A stretch of DNA of 18,585 bases from Pseudomonadota bacterium (lineage in GTDB: Bacteria; Pseudomonadota; Gammaproteobacteria; Steroidobacterales; Steroidobacteraceae): assembly GCA_023433465.1 (NCBI GenBank), contig JAEZCR010000034.1:1-18585 (forward strand). The letters are read 5' to 3'. Position 1 is the first letter of the stretch, and each line of letters begins with the position of its first letter. Both the position numbers and the translations under genes were made by a program. Under the pieces are notes generated by a model. It saw only the letters and a program-made list of their open reading frames with translations, did not search any database and was not told the DNA's origin. Shown piece after piece: positions 6,694 through 13,596 of this stretch.

Positions 6694-8037
6694 TCAGCCG
6701 GCGTTTGGATCGTCGTGCCGTTCGCGCAATTGCGCGTACTCGCCGGTGCGCACCGTCGGATCCGGCAGCAGGTAACGCCGCCGCGACAGCGGCAGGTACA
6801 GCAACACGAACAACACCAGGCACGCGCCCGTCACGATGAGCACCGGCGCGCTCGACCACGCGATGACGAAAACGCAGAACGCGCCGCCGATCAGCGCGAG
6901 CGCGAGCTCGCCGCGCACGCGGTAACGCAGCGCGGCCGCGCAGGCGCCGAGGTACGTGAGCAGTGCGAAGATCGTGGAAGCTTCAGCCAGAAGGCCGAAC
7001 TGCTCGCCGAACGTCGGCGCGATGGTCGCCACGATGGCCACGGTGCCTAACAACCCTGCGATGATGAGGCCGGCGACCGGCGTGTCACCTTCCCGGGTGC
7101 GCGCGAACACGGCCGGCAGCAATCCATGATCCGCGGCCGCGCGGCTGACCTGTGCGGTGAGCAGCACCCATCCCGTGAGCGTGCCGAGCGCCTTCAATCC
7201 GCCGCACACGGCCACCAGCGGCCCCGCCACGGGCCCCAGCGTCTTCGCGGCCACGAGCGCGAACGGCGCGTTGGATGCCGCGAGCTCCGACGCGGGCGCC
7301 AGCCCGAAGATGACGATGCTCGCGCCGATGTAGATGAGCGCGGCGATGAGCACGCCGGAAATGGTCGCGATGCGCACGTTGCGCTCGGGATTGTCGACCA
7401 CGGCTGCCGCGACCGAGGCGCTCTCCAGCCCCGTGAACGCCCAGAACACGAGCACCAGCGAATTCGGCAGCGCCTGGTAGACAGGTTGCCCGCTCACGTT
7501 CCACGACTCGACGAATTGTGCCGGATCAAACGCCGTCCAGCCCACCGTGATCGCGAGCAGCAGCGGGATCATGCCAGCGACGAGCAGCGGCCCATCCACC
7601 TGGCCGACGAATCGCGGGCTCACCAGGTTGACGATGGTGACCAGCCACAGCAACACGATCGTGAAGAACGCGTTCATCGCGGGCGTGCCGTGAAAGCCGA
7701 AGAACGCTGAGAGATAACTCGCCGCGGCGAGCGCGATGGCGACGTTGCCGATCAGGCACGCGGCCCAGTACCACAGGCTCGCCTGTGATCCGGCGAACGG
7801 ACCGAAGGCGTCAAAGGCATAGGTCGCCGGGCCGCCGGCCAGCGGCTTGCGCTGCGCGAGCTTGCCGAACAGCAGCGCGAGCGCGAGCGCGCCGACCGTC
7901 GCGATCATCCAGCCCAGCACCGTGAGACTGCCGACGCCCGCGAGCGTCGCGGGCAGCAGGAAAATGCCTGAGCCGATCATGTTGCCCGCGACCACGACGG
8001 TCGCGAGTACGGGGCCTAACTTCCGGCGCGCGGTCAA
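6694..8037 (-). CDS. APC-superfamily amino acid/amine transporter, AdiC-like
   Basis: This is an inner-membrane transporter of the amino acid-polyamine-organocation superfamily, about 447 residues with around twelve hydrophobic segments. It resembles the arginine:agmatine antiporter AdiC in detail: GNMIGSGIFLLPA at 18-30, LWYWAACLIGN with Y90 (AdiC Y93), FWAFTGLESASVAAAVV with W199 and E205 (AdiC W202, E208), and LTGWVLLTAQ with W290 (AdiC W293). This supports a cationic or amine substrate, but specificity cannot be fixed. Start: TTG at 8037 overlaps the Rieske stop as TTGA, after which the protein matches family N-termini. An ATG at 8085 would add an arginine/glycine-rich leader read from Rieske coding sequence. 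Coupling to the Rieske gene suggests uptake or exchange of its substrate or product. No adjacent decarboxylase argues against an acid-resistance role. Confidence 0.88.
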   Translation of the reverse strand: MTARRKLGPVLATVVVAGNMIGSGIFLLPATLAGVGSLTVLGWMIATVGALALALLFGKLAQRKPLAGGPATYAFDAFGPFAGSQASLWYWAACLIGNVAIALAAASYLSAFFGFHGTPAMNAFFTIVLLWLVTIVNLVSPRFVGQVDGPLLVAGMIPLLLAITVGWTAFDPAQFVESWNVSGQPVYQALPNSLVLVFWAFTGLESASVAAAVVDNPERNVRIATISGVLIAALIYIGASIVIFGLAPASELAASNAPFALVAAKTLGPVAGPLVAVCGGLKALGTLTGWVLLTAQVSRAAADHGLLPAVFARTREGDTPVAGLIIAGLLGTVAIVATIAPTFGEQFGLLAEASTIFALLTYLGACAAALRYRVRGELALALIGGAFCVFVIAWSSAPVLIVTGACLVLFVLLYLPLSRRRYLLPDPTVRTGEYAQLRERHDDPNAG

Positions 8038-9179
8038 GCTCTGCGCCGCGACCAGCCGGCCGCCGGCGGCTCGGCCGCGTCGCATTCGGGGATCAGCGCG
8101 CGCATGCGCCGGCCGAAGCTGCGCAGCGCGACCTCACCGCTCGCGAGCGGCCCGACGCGATAACTGCCCGACGCCATGCCGTCCTGCACGCGCTGGATCA
8201 GCACCGTGTCCTCCGCGTTCACCTGCCGGTTGATGCGCCAGTTGAGGTAACGCGTTGCGCGCATCTCGCGACGCGTATCCGGATGCGCGTAACCGATCTC
8301 GCGGATCAGCGTCTGCGTCGGCGAGATCGGGATCCACTGCATGATGTCCACCTGGTCAGGGTAGACGTCGAACGCGAAGTTGGGCCACAGCTTGAAATAC
8401 ACCCACGTGCGGCGCTTGTCCGCGGCGAGATGCGGGGCGTCGGGCAGATACTTCTGGTACGCGCGCTCGGCCCAGTTGCGCGAAGGTTTGTCGGTGATGT
8501 CGCCATGCATGCGGTCGACCCATTCCTTCGACTCCACGCGGTACGAGGCGCCTAACAACCGGGTGAGGCCCGGGTGCGCCACCGGGATGTGCAGCGCGTC
8601 CGAGTAGTTGTCGCCGACGTTCTTCCAATTCACGGTGCGCGGGCGCAGGGTCACGCGGCCGATGGGTTCGAGCTTCTCGAACTGGTGAGTCGCGATCTCA
8701 TCCGCGTACGGCGCCAGCATTTCCGCGACGCTGGGGCCGCCCGGCGCCAGCCGCGCGAACACGAACCCGCCGTGGATTTCGGATTCCACCTGCGGCAGCG
8801 ATTCGCGCTCGATGTCGAGATCCGGAAAAGCCGAGCGGTCGCCGCCGACCGATGCGAGCCGGCCTTCGAAATCGTACGACCACGCGTGATACGGACACAC
8901 GATGCGCCGCGTGCAGCTGCCACGCGGCCCATCGAGCAGGCGCGCCGCGCGATGTCGGCAGACGTTGTGCATGACGCGCACTCCGCCGTCGTTGCCGCGC
9001 ATCGCGAAGAGCATCTCGCCGATGAAATCAAAGCATTGGTAATCGCCGGGCTGCGGAATCTCGGAGACGTGGCAGACCGGCTGCCACGAGGGCCGGAAGA
9101 CCCGCTCGCGCTCGAGCGCGAGGAACTCGGGATCGGTATAGGCCCAGGCGGGAAGGCTGAAATCTTCGGCGGCGCTCAC
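8034..9179 (-). CDS. Rieske non-haem iron oxygenase, choline monooxygenase/GbcA-like catalytic subunit
   Basis: It is the terminal oxygenase of a two-component Rieske system. From GTG at 9179 (381 residues) the Rieske [2Fe-2S] ligands are C74-x-H76 and C95-x2-H98 (CPYH). The mononuclear iron site is D194-x2-H197-x4-H202 within NYSDALHIPVAH, with D324 (NAED) as the probable third ligand. The C-terminus, VQDGMASGSYRVGPL then F-x9-IP, is like choline monooxygenase, GbcA and stachydrine-demethylase relatives rather than ring-hydroxylating dioxygenases. That makes oxidation or N-demethylation of a quaternary amine plausible; the substrate is unproven. The open frame extends to a GTG at 9251, but that leader falls in a GTGCC/GGCAC palindrome and lacks family similarity. 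No reductase is adjacent. The gene overlaps the AdiC-like transporter. Confidence 0.9.
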   Translation of the reverse strand: MSAAEDFSLPAWAYTDPEFLALERERVFRPSWQPVCHVSEIPQPGDYQCFDFIGEMLFAMRGNDGGVRVMHNVCRHRAARLLDGPRGSCTRRIVCPYHAWSYDFEGRLASVGGDRSAFPDLDIERESLPQVESEIHGGFVFARLAPGGPSVAEMLAPYADEIATHQFEKLEPIGRVTLRPRTVNWKNVGDNYSDALHIPVAHPGLTRLLGASYRVESKEWVDRMHGDITDKPSRNWAERAYQKYLPDAPHLAADKRRTWVYFKLWPNFAFDVYPDQVDIMQWIPISPTQTLIREIGYAHPDTRREMRATRYLNWRINRQVNAEDTVLIQRVQDGMASGSYRVGPLASGEVALRSFGRRMRALIPECDAAEPPAAGWSRRRA

Positions 9180-9240
9180 CGGATCTTGATAACAAGACCG
9201 CGCCACAGGCGCAATGGGCGCGCCTTCTCCCGGGATTTCC

Positions 9241-9251
9241 GTGCCAGGCAC
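9241..9251. repeat. Short palindrome GTGCC-A-GGCAC between two genes
   Basis: A perfect 5-bp-arm palindrome lies just downstream of the TPR gene stop (9257) and in the upstream extension of the Rieske frame. On the - strand it reads GACGGTGCCTGGCAC, reminiscent of short dispersed palindromes in related GC-rich genomes (recollection, not tested). It lacks a T-run and is weak as a terminator. Confidence 0.4.
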
Positions 9252-9256
9252 CGTCT

Positions 9257-9751
9257 TCAGTGCTTGGTGCGGGAGGGTTCGCCGAAGGGGGTGAACGTGG
9301 AGGGGCTCTGCGGGCGCACGGGTTCCGCGATCACGCTGCCGTCGCGTACGCGCTCGATGAGCAGCGACATGTCGTCGTTCAGCGTGGCGTTCTGCTTGTT
9401 GAGCAGGATGCCCTTCTGCAGGAAGCCGATGCAGGCATTGAAGTCGTCGCGGATCAACGCCTCGAGCCCGCGCTTGAACGCCTTGAGCGCGGCGGTCTCG
9501 TCGAGGTCTTCGAGCGGCGCCCAGATCGCCAGCGAATCGTCCGGCTGCGACATGGTGAGGTACAGGAGCCCCAGTTGCAGTCGCGCGAAGTGCAGCTTCG
9601 GGTTGATGTCGAGCGCGGTACGCATCTGCGCGACGGCCTCGCCGTATTCGCGGCGCTGCGCGAGCTCCGCGCCGAGCAGGTAGTGAAGTTCGGCATTGCC
9701 CGGATCCCGAAGGATCGCGGCGCGCAGGCGCAGCAGTTCTGAAGGTTCCAT
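9257..9751 (-). CDS. Tetratricopeptide-repeat protein
   Basis: This is a 164-residue, probably cytoplasmic protein with no signal peptide or membrane segment. Helical repeats of about 34 residues are visible: residues 19-52 contain LHYLLGAELAQRREYGEAVAQ and ALDINP; residues 53-86 contain ARLQLGLLYLTMSQPDDSLAI; a third, weaker one follows at about 88-121 (AFKRGLEALIRDDFNACIGFL, then NKQN). TPR folds usually bind partner proteins, but no partner can be named. ATG 9751 was chosen because MEPSELLRLRAAILRDPGN fits the helical pattern; an upstream in-frame start would add 35 non-helical residues. It lies downstream of the M23-like gene across 111 bases, and its TGA is 5 bases before the palindrome that separates it from the Rieske gene. 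Cotranscription with either neighbour is uncertain. Confidence 0.8.
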   Translation of the reverse strand: MEPSELLRLRAAILRDPGNAELHYLLGAELAQRREYGEAVAQMRTALDINPKLHFARLQLGLLYLTMSQPDDSLAIWAPLEDLDETAALKAFKRGLEALIRDDFNACIGFLQKGILLNKQNATLNDDMSLLIERVRDGSVIAEPVRPQSPSTFTPFGEPSRTKH

Positions 9752-9862
9752 GGCGTACCGGTTACCGGGCTGGCCCTTAGCATAGCCCAGGGTTACCCCC
9801 AGCGCGCCGCCGATTTCGCGTAGGGGCGGAATTATGCAAAGCCCGCGCCGCCGCAAAAGTGG

Positions 9863-10912
9863 TTAGTTCGCGCGCGATTCCACGACATCTCCAGTACCAA
9901 TCGCGCCCCGGTCCACTTTCGTTCTTTCCTCGCCGCGCACGCGCACGAAATCCCGAAAGAGTGCGGGCACGCCTTCGGCCCGGAAGTCCGGTCCGTCCAT
10001 GAGCTGGAAATGCAGGTGCGGGAACATCGAGCTGCCGGAATGGCCGACCCGCGCGATGACTTCACCGCGCCGTACGCGCTGGCCCGGCTCGACGACGACG
10101 CTGTCCCGCTGCAGATGGGCATACAACGCGAAGGTATCGCCACCGAGATCCAGCACGACGTAGTTGCCGCACAGCGCGTTGATGTCCTTCAGGCTGTCGC
10201 GCGGATCGAAGCTGCCATCGTCCGCGTGTTTCTCGACCACGCTCACCACCGTACCGTCCGCGACCGCGAGCACCGGCGCGCCGAGACTCAGAGAGTCGGA
10301 TTTCGCCGTGTCTTCGGTACGCACGAAATCGTACGAATACCGCATGGCATTGCTCGCGAACCCGAGTTCCCGCAGGAATGGCAGCGAGTAGTTCCATCGA
10401 CGATGGTGCGCGAGTTCGTCGTGACCATCCCATGCGAGCACGCGGCCCGCGAGTGGCATGCCGATGACCGGTGCCTTGCGAGTCGAGGGCACGGTTTCGA
10501 TTTCCACTTCGCGATTCGTGTCGCCGTCGCCGCTGAGCGTGAGCTTTACGCGAATCCTCGCCGGCAATGGCCGCGACGCCACGCGCGGAAACGGATTGAA
10601 GAAAAGCTGCTCCGAGCCCGGTTCGATGCGCCGATTCGCGATGGTCTGGATGCCCGGAGCGGATCCATTGCCGCTCAGCTCGCGCTGCAGGATCGTGCGT
10701 GCGCGATCGTCGAGATAGGTCACGGTGACGTGCGAGAGCGAGAGAGGGGTGGCCTCGTCGTTCCGCACCAACAGGTCGAAGTTGAGCTCCGCGCCGGTCT
10801 CGGTGGGTTCGATGATCGGGCGGCCAGGGCTGAATTCGGCGGTGACGGCGCCCGCGCAGGTGGCGGAAGCGAGCAGCAACAGTGAGGCCAGGAAACGGTG
10901 ACGTTTGCGCAT
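9863..10912 (-). CDS. Exported M23/LytM-family peptidase-like protein, possibly inactive
   Basis: 349 residues, with a signal peptide at 1-20 (MRKRHRFLASLLLLASATCA) and probable cleavage near residue 22. Residues about 25-140 are a beta-rich N-terminal domain. The M23 domain spans about 185-320: GAPVLAVADGTVVSV, YAHLQ (H266), GQRVRRGEVIARVGHSG and HLHF (H299, H301). M23 enzymes are zinc endopeptidases that cut peptidoglycan cross-bridges, using a first motif HxxxD plus HxH. Here the first motif is RYSYD, so D195 is present but the expected histidine is R191. Either the domain is a non-catalytic activator, as in EnvC/NlpD-type LytM proteins, or another histidine substitutes. ATG 10912 begins a good signal peptide and was preferred over TTG 10939. 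A 7-bp inverted repeat abuts the start codon. Confidence 0.87.
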   Translation of the reverse strand: MRKRHRFLASLLLLASATCAGAVTAEFSPGRPIIEPTETGAELNFDLLVRNDEATPLSLSHVTVTYLDDRARTILQRELSGNGSAPGIQTIANRRIEPGSEQLFFNPFPRVASRPLPARIRVKLTLSGDGDTNREVEIETVPSTRKAPVIGMPLAGRVLAWDGHDELAHHRRWNYSLPFLRELGFASNAMRYSYDFVRTEDTAKSDSLSLGAPVLAVADGTVVSVVEKHADDGSFDPRDSLKDINALCGNYVVLDLGGDTFALYAHLQRDSVVVEPGQRVRRGEVIARVGHSGSSMFPHLHFQLMDGPDFRAEGVPALFRDFVRVRGEERTKVDRGAIGTGDVVESRAN

Positions 10913-10913
10913 G

Positions 10914-10943
10914 CCCGTTGTGACGGCACGCCCCGCCAACGGG
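10914..10943. promoter_or_regulatory. 7-bp inverted repeat directly upstream of the M23-like gene
   Basis: CCCGTTG at 10914-10920 and CAACGGG at 10937-10943 are perfect complements separated by 16 bases. On the - strand mRNA the second arm ends one base before the ATG at 10912, where a ribosome binding site should be. It could be an operator or a hairpin limiting translation. A TTG alternative start lies in it. Confidence 0.3.
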
Positions 10944-10982
10944 TTGCAGCGAATTCAGGTCTTTTTTCGAGGCCCGAGTGCC

Positions 10983-11957
10983 TCAGAATTCCATCGCGAC
11001 CGCATGGGCCGCCTGGACGACCTGCGCCATGCGCGTGTAGTCGAGCGTTTCGGGTGTATCCCCGGCACGATGGTAGTTAGGATTCCTGAGGAATGCGGTG
11101 TCCGTGATCATGACCGCCGGATAGTCGAACCGCCAGTAGCTCGCATGATCCGAGAAGTCGACCCCGCGCACCGAGCGTGGCGCGTTGATCGATTCCGCCG
11201 GCAGATCGCTGGCGCCGCGGAACAGCGCCTTGACACGCCGGGTCTCGCCGAAGTCCCCGAAGCGACTGACGATCGCGATGAAGTTTCCCGCGTCCGGATA
11301 AAACGCCGACAGTCCGCCGATGGGAAATCTCTGGCTGTCCGGTTCATCGCGGAAGTACCCGATCATCTCAAGCGACATCATGAGCCGGACCTCGCGTCCC
11401 GCGCGCGCGAGCTCGCGCGCATGCTGGAAACTGCCCATCGCGTCCGTGCGGAAGTAGGGCGGTTCCTCGAGAACATAGGCCACCAGTTCAACGGGATGCG
11501 GCGGCGGATCGACCGCGAGCAGCCGCGAGAGTTCGAGCAATCCCGCGACTCCACTCGCGTTGTCGTCCGCCCCGGGCGTGTCGGCGCAGGAGTCATAGTG
11601 CGCGCCGATGACGATGAGCGGGCCATCTTCCGGCCCGAACCGCGCGATGAGATTGCGATAGTCGATACCGTCCGCCTTCACCGTCTGCACGTCGGTGCGC
11701 GCGCCGGTGGCGAGAAGTTGCTCGAGCACGTAGTCGGCGGCCGCCTGCAGGTTCGCGGGATTGTCGACGCTGCGTGGATGAAGCGTGACCGACAACATGC
11801 GCACGTGCTTCTCCAGCGCCGCCGGATCCACCCGTACGGGCGTTGACGCCGCCGCCGCGACCCCGGGCTGCGTCATGAGCGTGCAACCCGTGACCAACAC
11901 CAACGCCGTTCCGACGAAGGCGATTCCGAGAGCGATGTGATGTCGCGCGAGTTTCAT
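10983..11957 (-). CDS. M28-family zinc aminopeptidase, predicted lipoprotein
   Basis: 324 residues from ATG 11957. A hydrophobic N-terminus ends in the lipobox LVTGC with C25, so it is probably anchored to a membrane facing the periplasm. The co-catalytic two-zinc site of M28 peptidases is complete: H120 with D122 (GAHYDS), D131 (GADDNASG), E164-E165 (VLEEPP; general base and ligand), E197 (SLEMIG) and H296 (NYHRAGDT). Such enzymes remove N-terminal amino acids from peptides; specificity is not predictable, and glutaminyl cyclase relatives share the fold. The longer open frame back to 12020 overlaps the oxidoreductase gene and lacks a signal peptide at its start. Its start lies 40 bases from the stop of the Gfo/Idh/MocA gene on the same strand, so they are likely cotranscribed. 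Confidence 0.93.
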   Translation of the reverse strand: MKLARHHIALGIAFVGTALVLVTGCTLMTQPGVAAAASTPVRVDPAALEKHVRMLSVTLHPRSVDNPANLQAAADYVLEQLLATGARTDVQTVKADGIDYRNLIARFGPEDGPLIVIGAHYDSCADTPGADDNASGVAGLLELSRLLAVDPPPHPVELVAYVLEEPPYFRTDAMGSFQHARELARAGREVRLMMSLEMIGYFRDEPDSQRFPIGGLSAFYPDAGNFIAIVSRFGDFGETRRVKALFRGASDLPAESINAPRSVRGVDFSDHASYWRFDYPAVMITDTAFLRNPNYHRAGDTPETLDYTRMAQVVQAAHAVAMEF

Positions 11958-11997
11958 GCCACTGAAACGGACGAGCCCCTGCCGTCGGGTGCAGTGC

Positions 11998-13527
11998 TCA
12001 GCCCAATTCCCATCCCGCACGGTACGTTCGTTTCAACAGCGCATCTGAATCCGGCACGTTCATGACCTTCATGTTCGCTCCGTCGTATTCGATCTTCTTG
12101 CCGGCGTTCAACGCGACCACGCCCAGCAGCATGATTTCGGTCAGCTTCGCGGAGTACTCGAACGGCGTGGAAGTCTTCTGCGTGCCGCGGATCGCATCAA
12201 CCCAGTTCATCTCGTGGCTGGTCGGAATGCGCGCGATGGTCTCCGGCGGTTTGCCCGCGCTGTCGTGCAGCGACTTCGGCAGCAGGCGGGGATTGAAGCC
12301 GTAGGTGTCGTGCAGCAGCTTGCCCTTTGTGCCGATGAACAGTGTGCCGCCGCCCTTGTTCAGTTCCTCGGCGCCCAGTTCCACGGGCTTAGGCGGCGTG
12401 AGACCGCCGTCGTACCAGGTCATCTTCACGGCCGGGCGAGCGCCCTTCGCCGGGAATTCGTAGTAGCTCGTCGTCGCGAGTGGATAGGTGTCGCGGTTGT
12501 AAGGCGTGGAGACGGTCTCAACCGTGGTCGGGTAGTCGAGATCCAGCGCCCAGAACGCCGAGTCGATCAGGTGCGCGCCCATGTCGCCGATCGCGCCCAC
12601 TCCCCAGTCGGTCCAGCCGCGCCAGTTGAACGGATGGTAGACAGGGTGATAGTCGACCCAGCGCGCCGGCCCGATGAACAAGTCCCAGGCCAGTTTGTCC
12701 GGCGGAGCGTACGAGCCGAAGGAACCCGCGGCGCGCTTCATCACCCCGTCCATGTTCCAGGGCAGGTCCTTCGCGTTTGGCGGCAGCGGGGCGGGGCGCG
12801 GAATGCCCTGCGGCCAGTAGGCCAGCGGCCGGTTCGTCCACACGTGGACTTCTGTCACGGTACCGATCGCGCCGGACTGGATGTATTCGTTCACGACGCG
12901 CGCGTCGTGCGACGAATGACCCTGGTTGCCCATCTGCGTCTGTAGTTTGGTGTCGGCGGCCTTGCGCGCCAGGCGCCGGCATTCGTCCACCGACCACGCG
13001 AGCGGCTTTTCCACGTACACGTGTTTGCCGAGATCCATCGCCGCGAGCGCGATGTGCGCGTGCACGTGATCGGGGGTCGCGATCATGACCGCGTCGATGT
13101 TCTTCTGCTTGTCGAGCATCTCGCGGAAGTCGATGTAACGCTTCGACTTCGGAATCTGTGCTTGCAGCGCCTGCCACGTCGTCACCTGCTGCAGCGCGCG
13201 CTCCTTCTGCGCGGCATCGGTGGCGTCTCTGGCGCGTTTCGTCGCGTTCTCGATCTGCGTGGTGATGTCCGCGAAACGGTTGTCGACGTACGCCCAGTCG
13301 ACGTCGCACATCGCGACGAGGTTCTGACTCGACATCGCCTGCATGACGGAGCGGCCCCGGCCGCCGACGCCCACGGCGGCGATGTTCACCTTGTCATTCG
13401 CGGAGATGCGACGCTGCCTTCCATGCGACAGGCCGGGCAGGAACGTGAAGGCGGCCGTGGCCGCGGCGGCGCCGCGCATGAAATCGCGCCGCGGCATTTC
13501 GCCAACAGCATTCTTCTTTCTCGGCAT
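11998..13527 (-). CDS. Tat-exported Gfo/Idh/MocA-family oxidoreductase
   Basis: 509 residues. The N-terminus has a twin-arginine signal (PRRDFMRGAAAATAAF, residues 12-27), so the folded, cofactor-loaded enzyme is exported. The Rossmann motif is VGVGGRG at 52-58. The family motif EKP is at 173-175 (YVEKPLAW), and the likely catalytic pair is D315 and H319 in GDMGAHLIDS. Exported members act on sugars, inositols or other sugar-like compounds with tightly bound NAD(P); the substrate here is unknown. Between about residues 80 and 132 there is a charged helical insert (FADITTQIENATKRARDA onward), longer than in the short members. It lies between the M28 lipoprotein and the S9 peptidase on one strand, with gaps of 40 and 69 bases, consistent with one operon of exported proteins. 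Confidence 0.93.
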   Translation of the reverse strand: MPRKKNAVGEMPRRDFMRGAAAATAAFTFLPGLSHGRQRRISANDKVNIAAVGVGGRGRSVMQAMSSQNLVAMCDVDWAYVDNRFADITTQIENATKRARDATDAAQKERALQQVTTWQALQAQIPKSKRYIDFREMLDKQKNIDAVMIATPDHVHAHIALAAMDLGKHVYVEKPLAWSVDECRRLARKAADTKLQTQMGNQGHSSHDARVVNEYIQSGAIGTVTEVHVWTNRPLAYWPQGIPRPAPLPPNAKDLPWNMDGVMKRAAGSFGSYAPPDKLAWDLFIGPARWVDYHPVYHPFNWRGWTDWGVGAIGDMGAHLIDSAFWALDLDYPTTVETVSTPYNRDTYPLATTSYYEFPAKGARPAVKMTWYDGGLTPPKPVELGAEELNKGGGTLFIGTKGKLLHDTYGFNPRLLPKSLHDSAGKPPETIARIPTSHEMNWVDAIRGTQKTSTPFEYSAKLTEIMLLGVVALNAGKKIEYDGANMKVMNVPDSDALLKRTYRAGWELG

Positions 13528-13596
13528 GACATCGCCCCCCGTCGCAGTGAGGCACGCACTGTAGCCTGTCCTGCCGGACGATTGCGATGCGTTCCG

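Noticed and set aside
6694..8037. Reading the transporter as an arginine/agmatine acid-resistance antiporter (adiC)
   Set aside because: Key AdiC residues are conserved, but no arginine decarboxylase or regulator is adjacent and the gene is coupled to a Rieske oxygenase, so no gene symbol was assigned.
7046..8562. 11-mer GCCTAACAACC at 7046 and 8552, plus GCCTAAC at 8013, in the transporter and Rieske genes
   Set aside because: On the coding strand these are Leu-Leu-Gly or Leu-Gly codons (TTG TTA GGC, TTA GGC) in unrelated protein positions; rare TTA use is curious but there is no evidence for a functional site.
9760..9797. Direct repeat GGTTACC and GGGCT/AGCCC arms upstream of the TPR gene
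   Set aside because: The arms are short with a long loop and nothing marks a known operator; likely chance, though the promoter of the TPR gene could lie here.
10966..10987. GAGGC/GCCTC hairpin with a nearby T/A run after the M28 gene
   Set aside because: On the gene's own strand the homopolymer is A rather than T after the stem, and the stem covers the stop codon, so it does not fit an intrinsic terminator.
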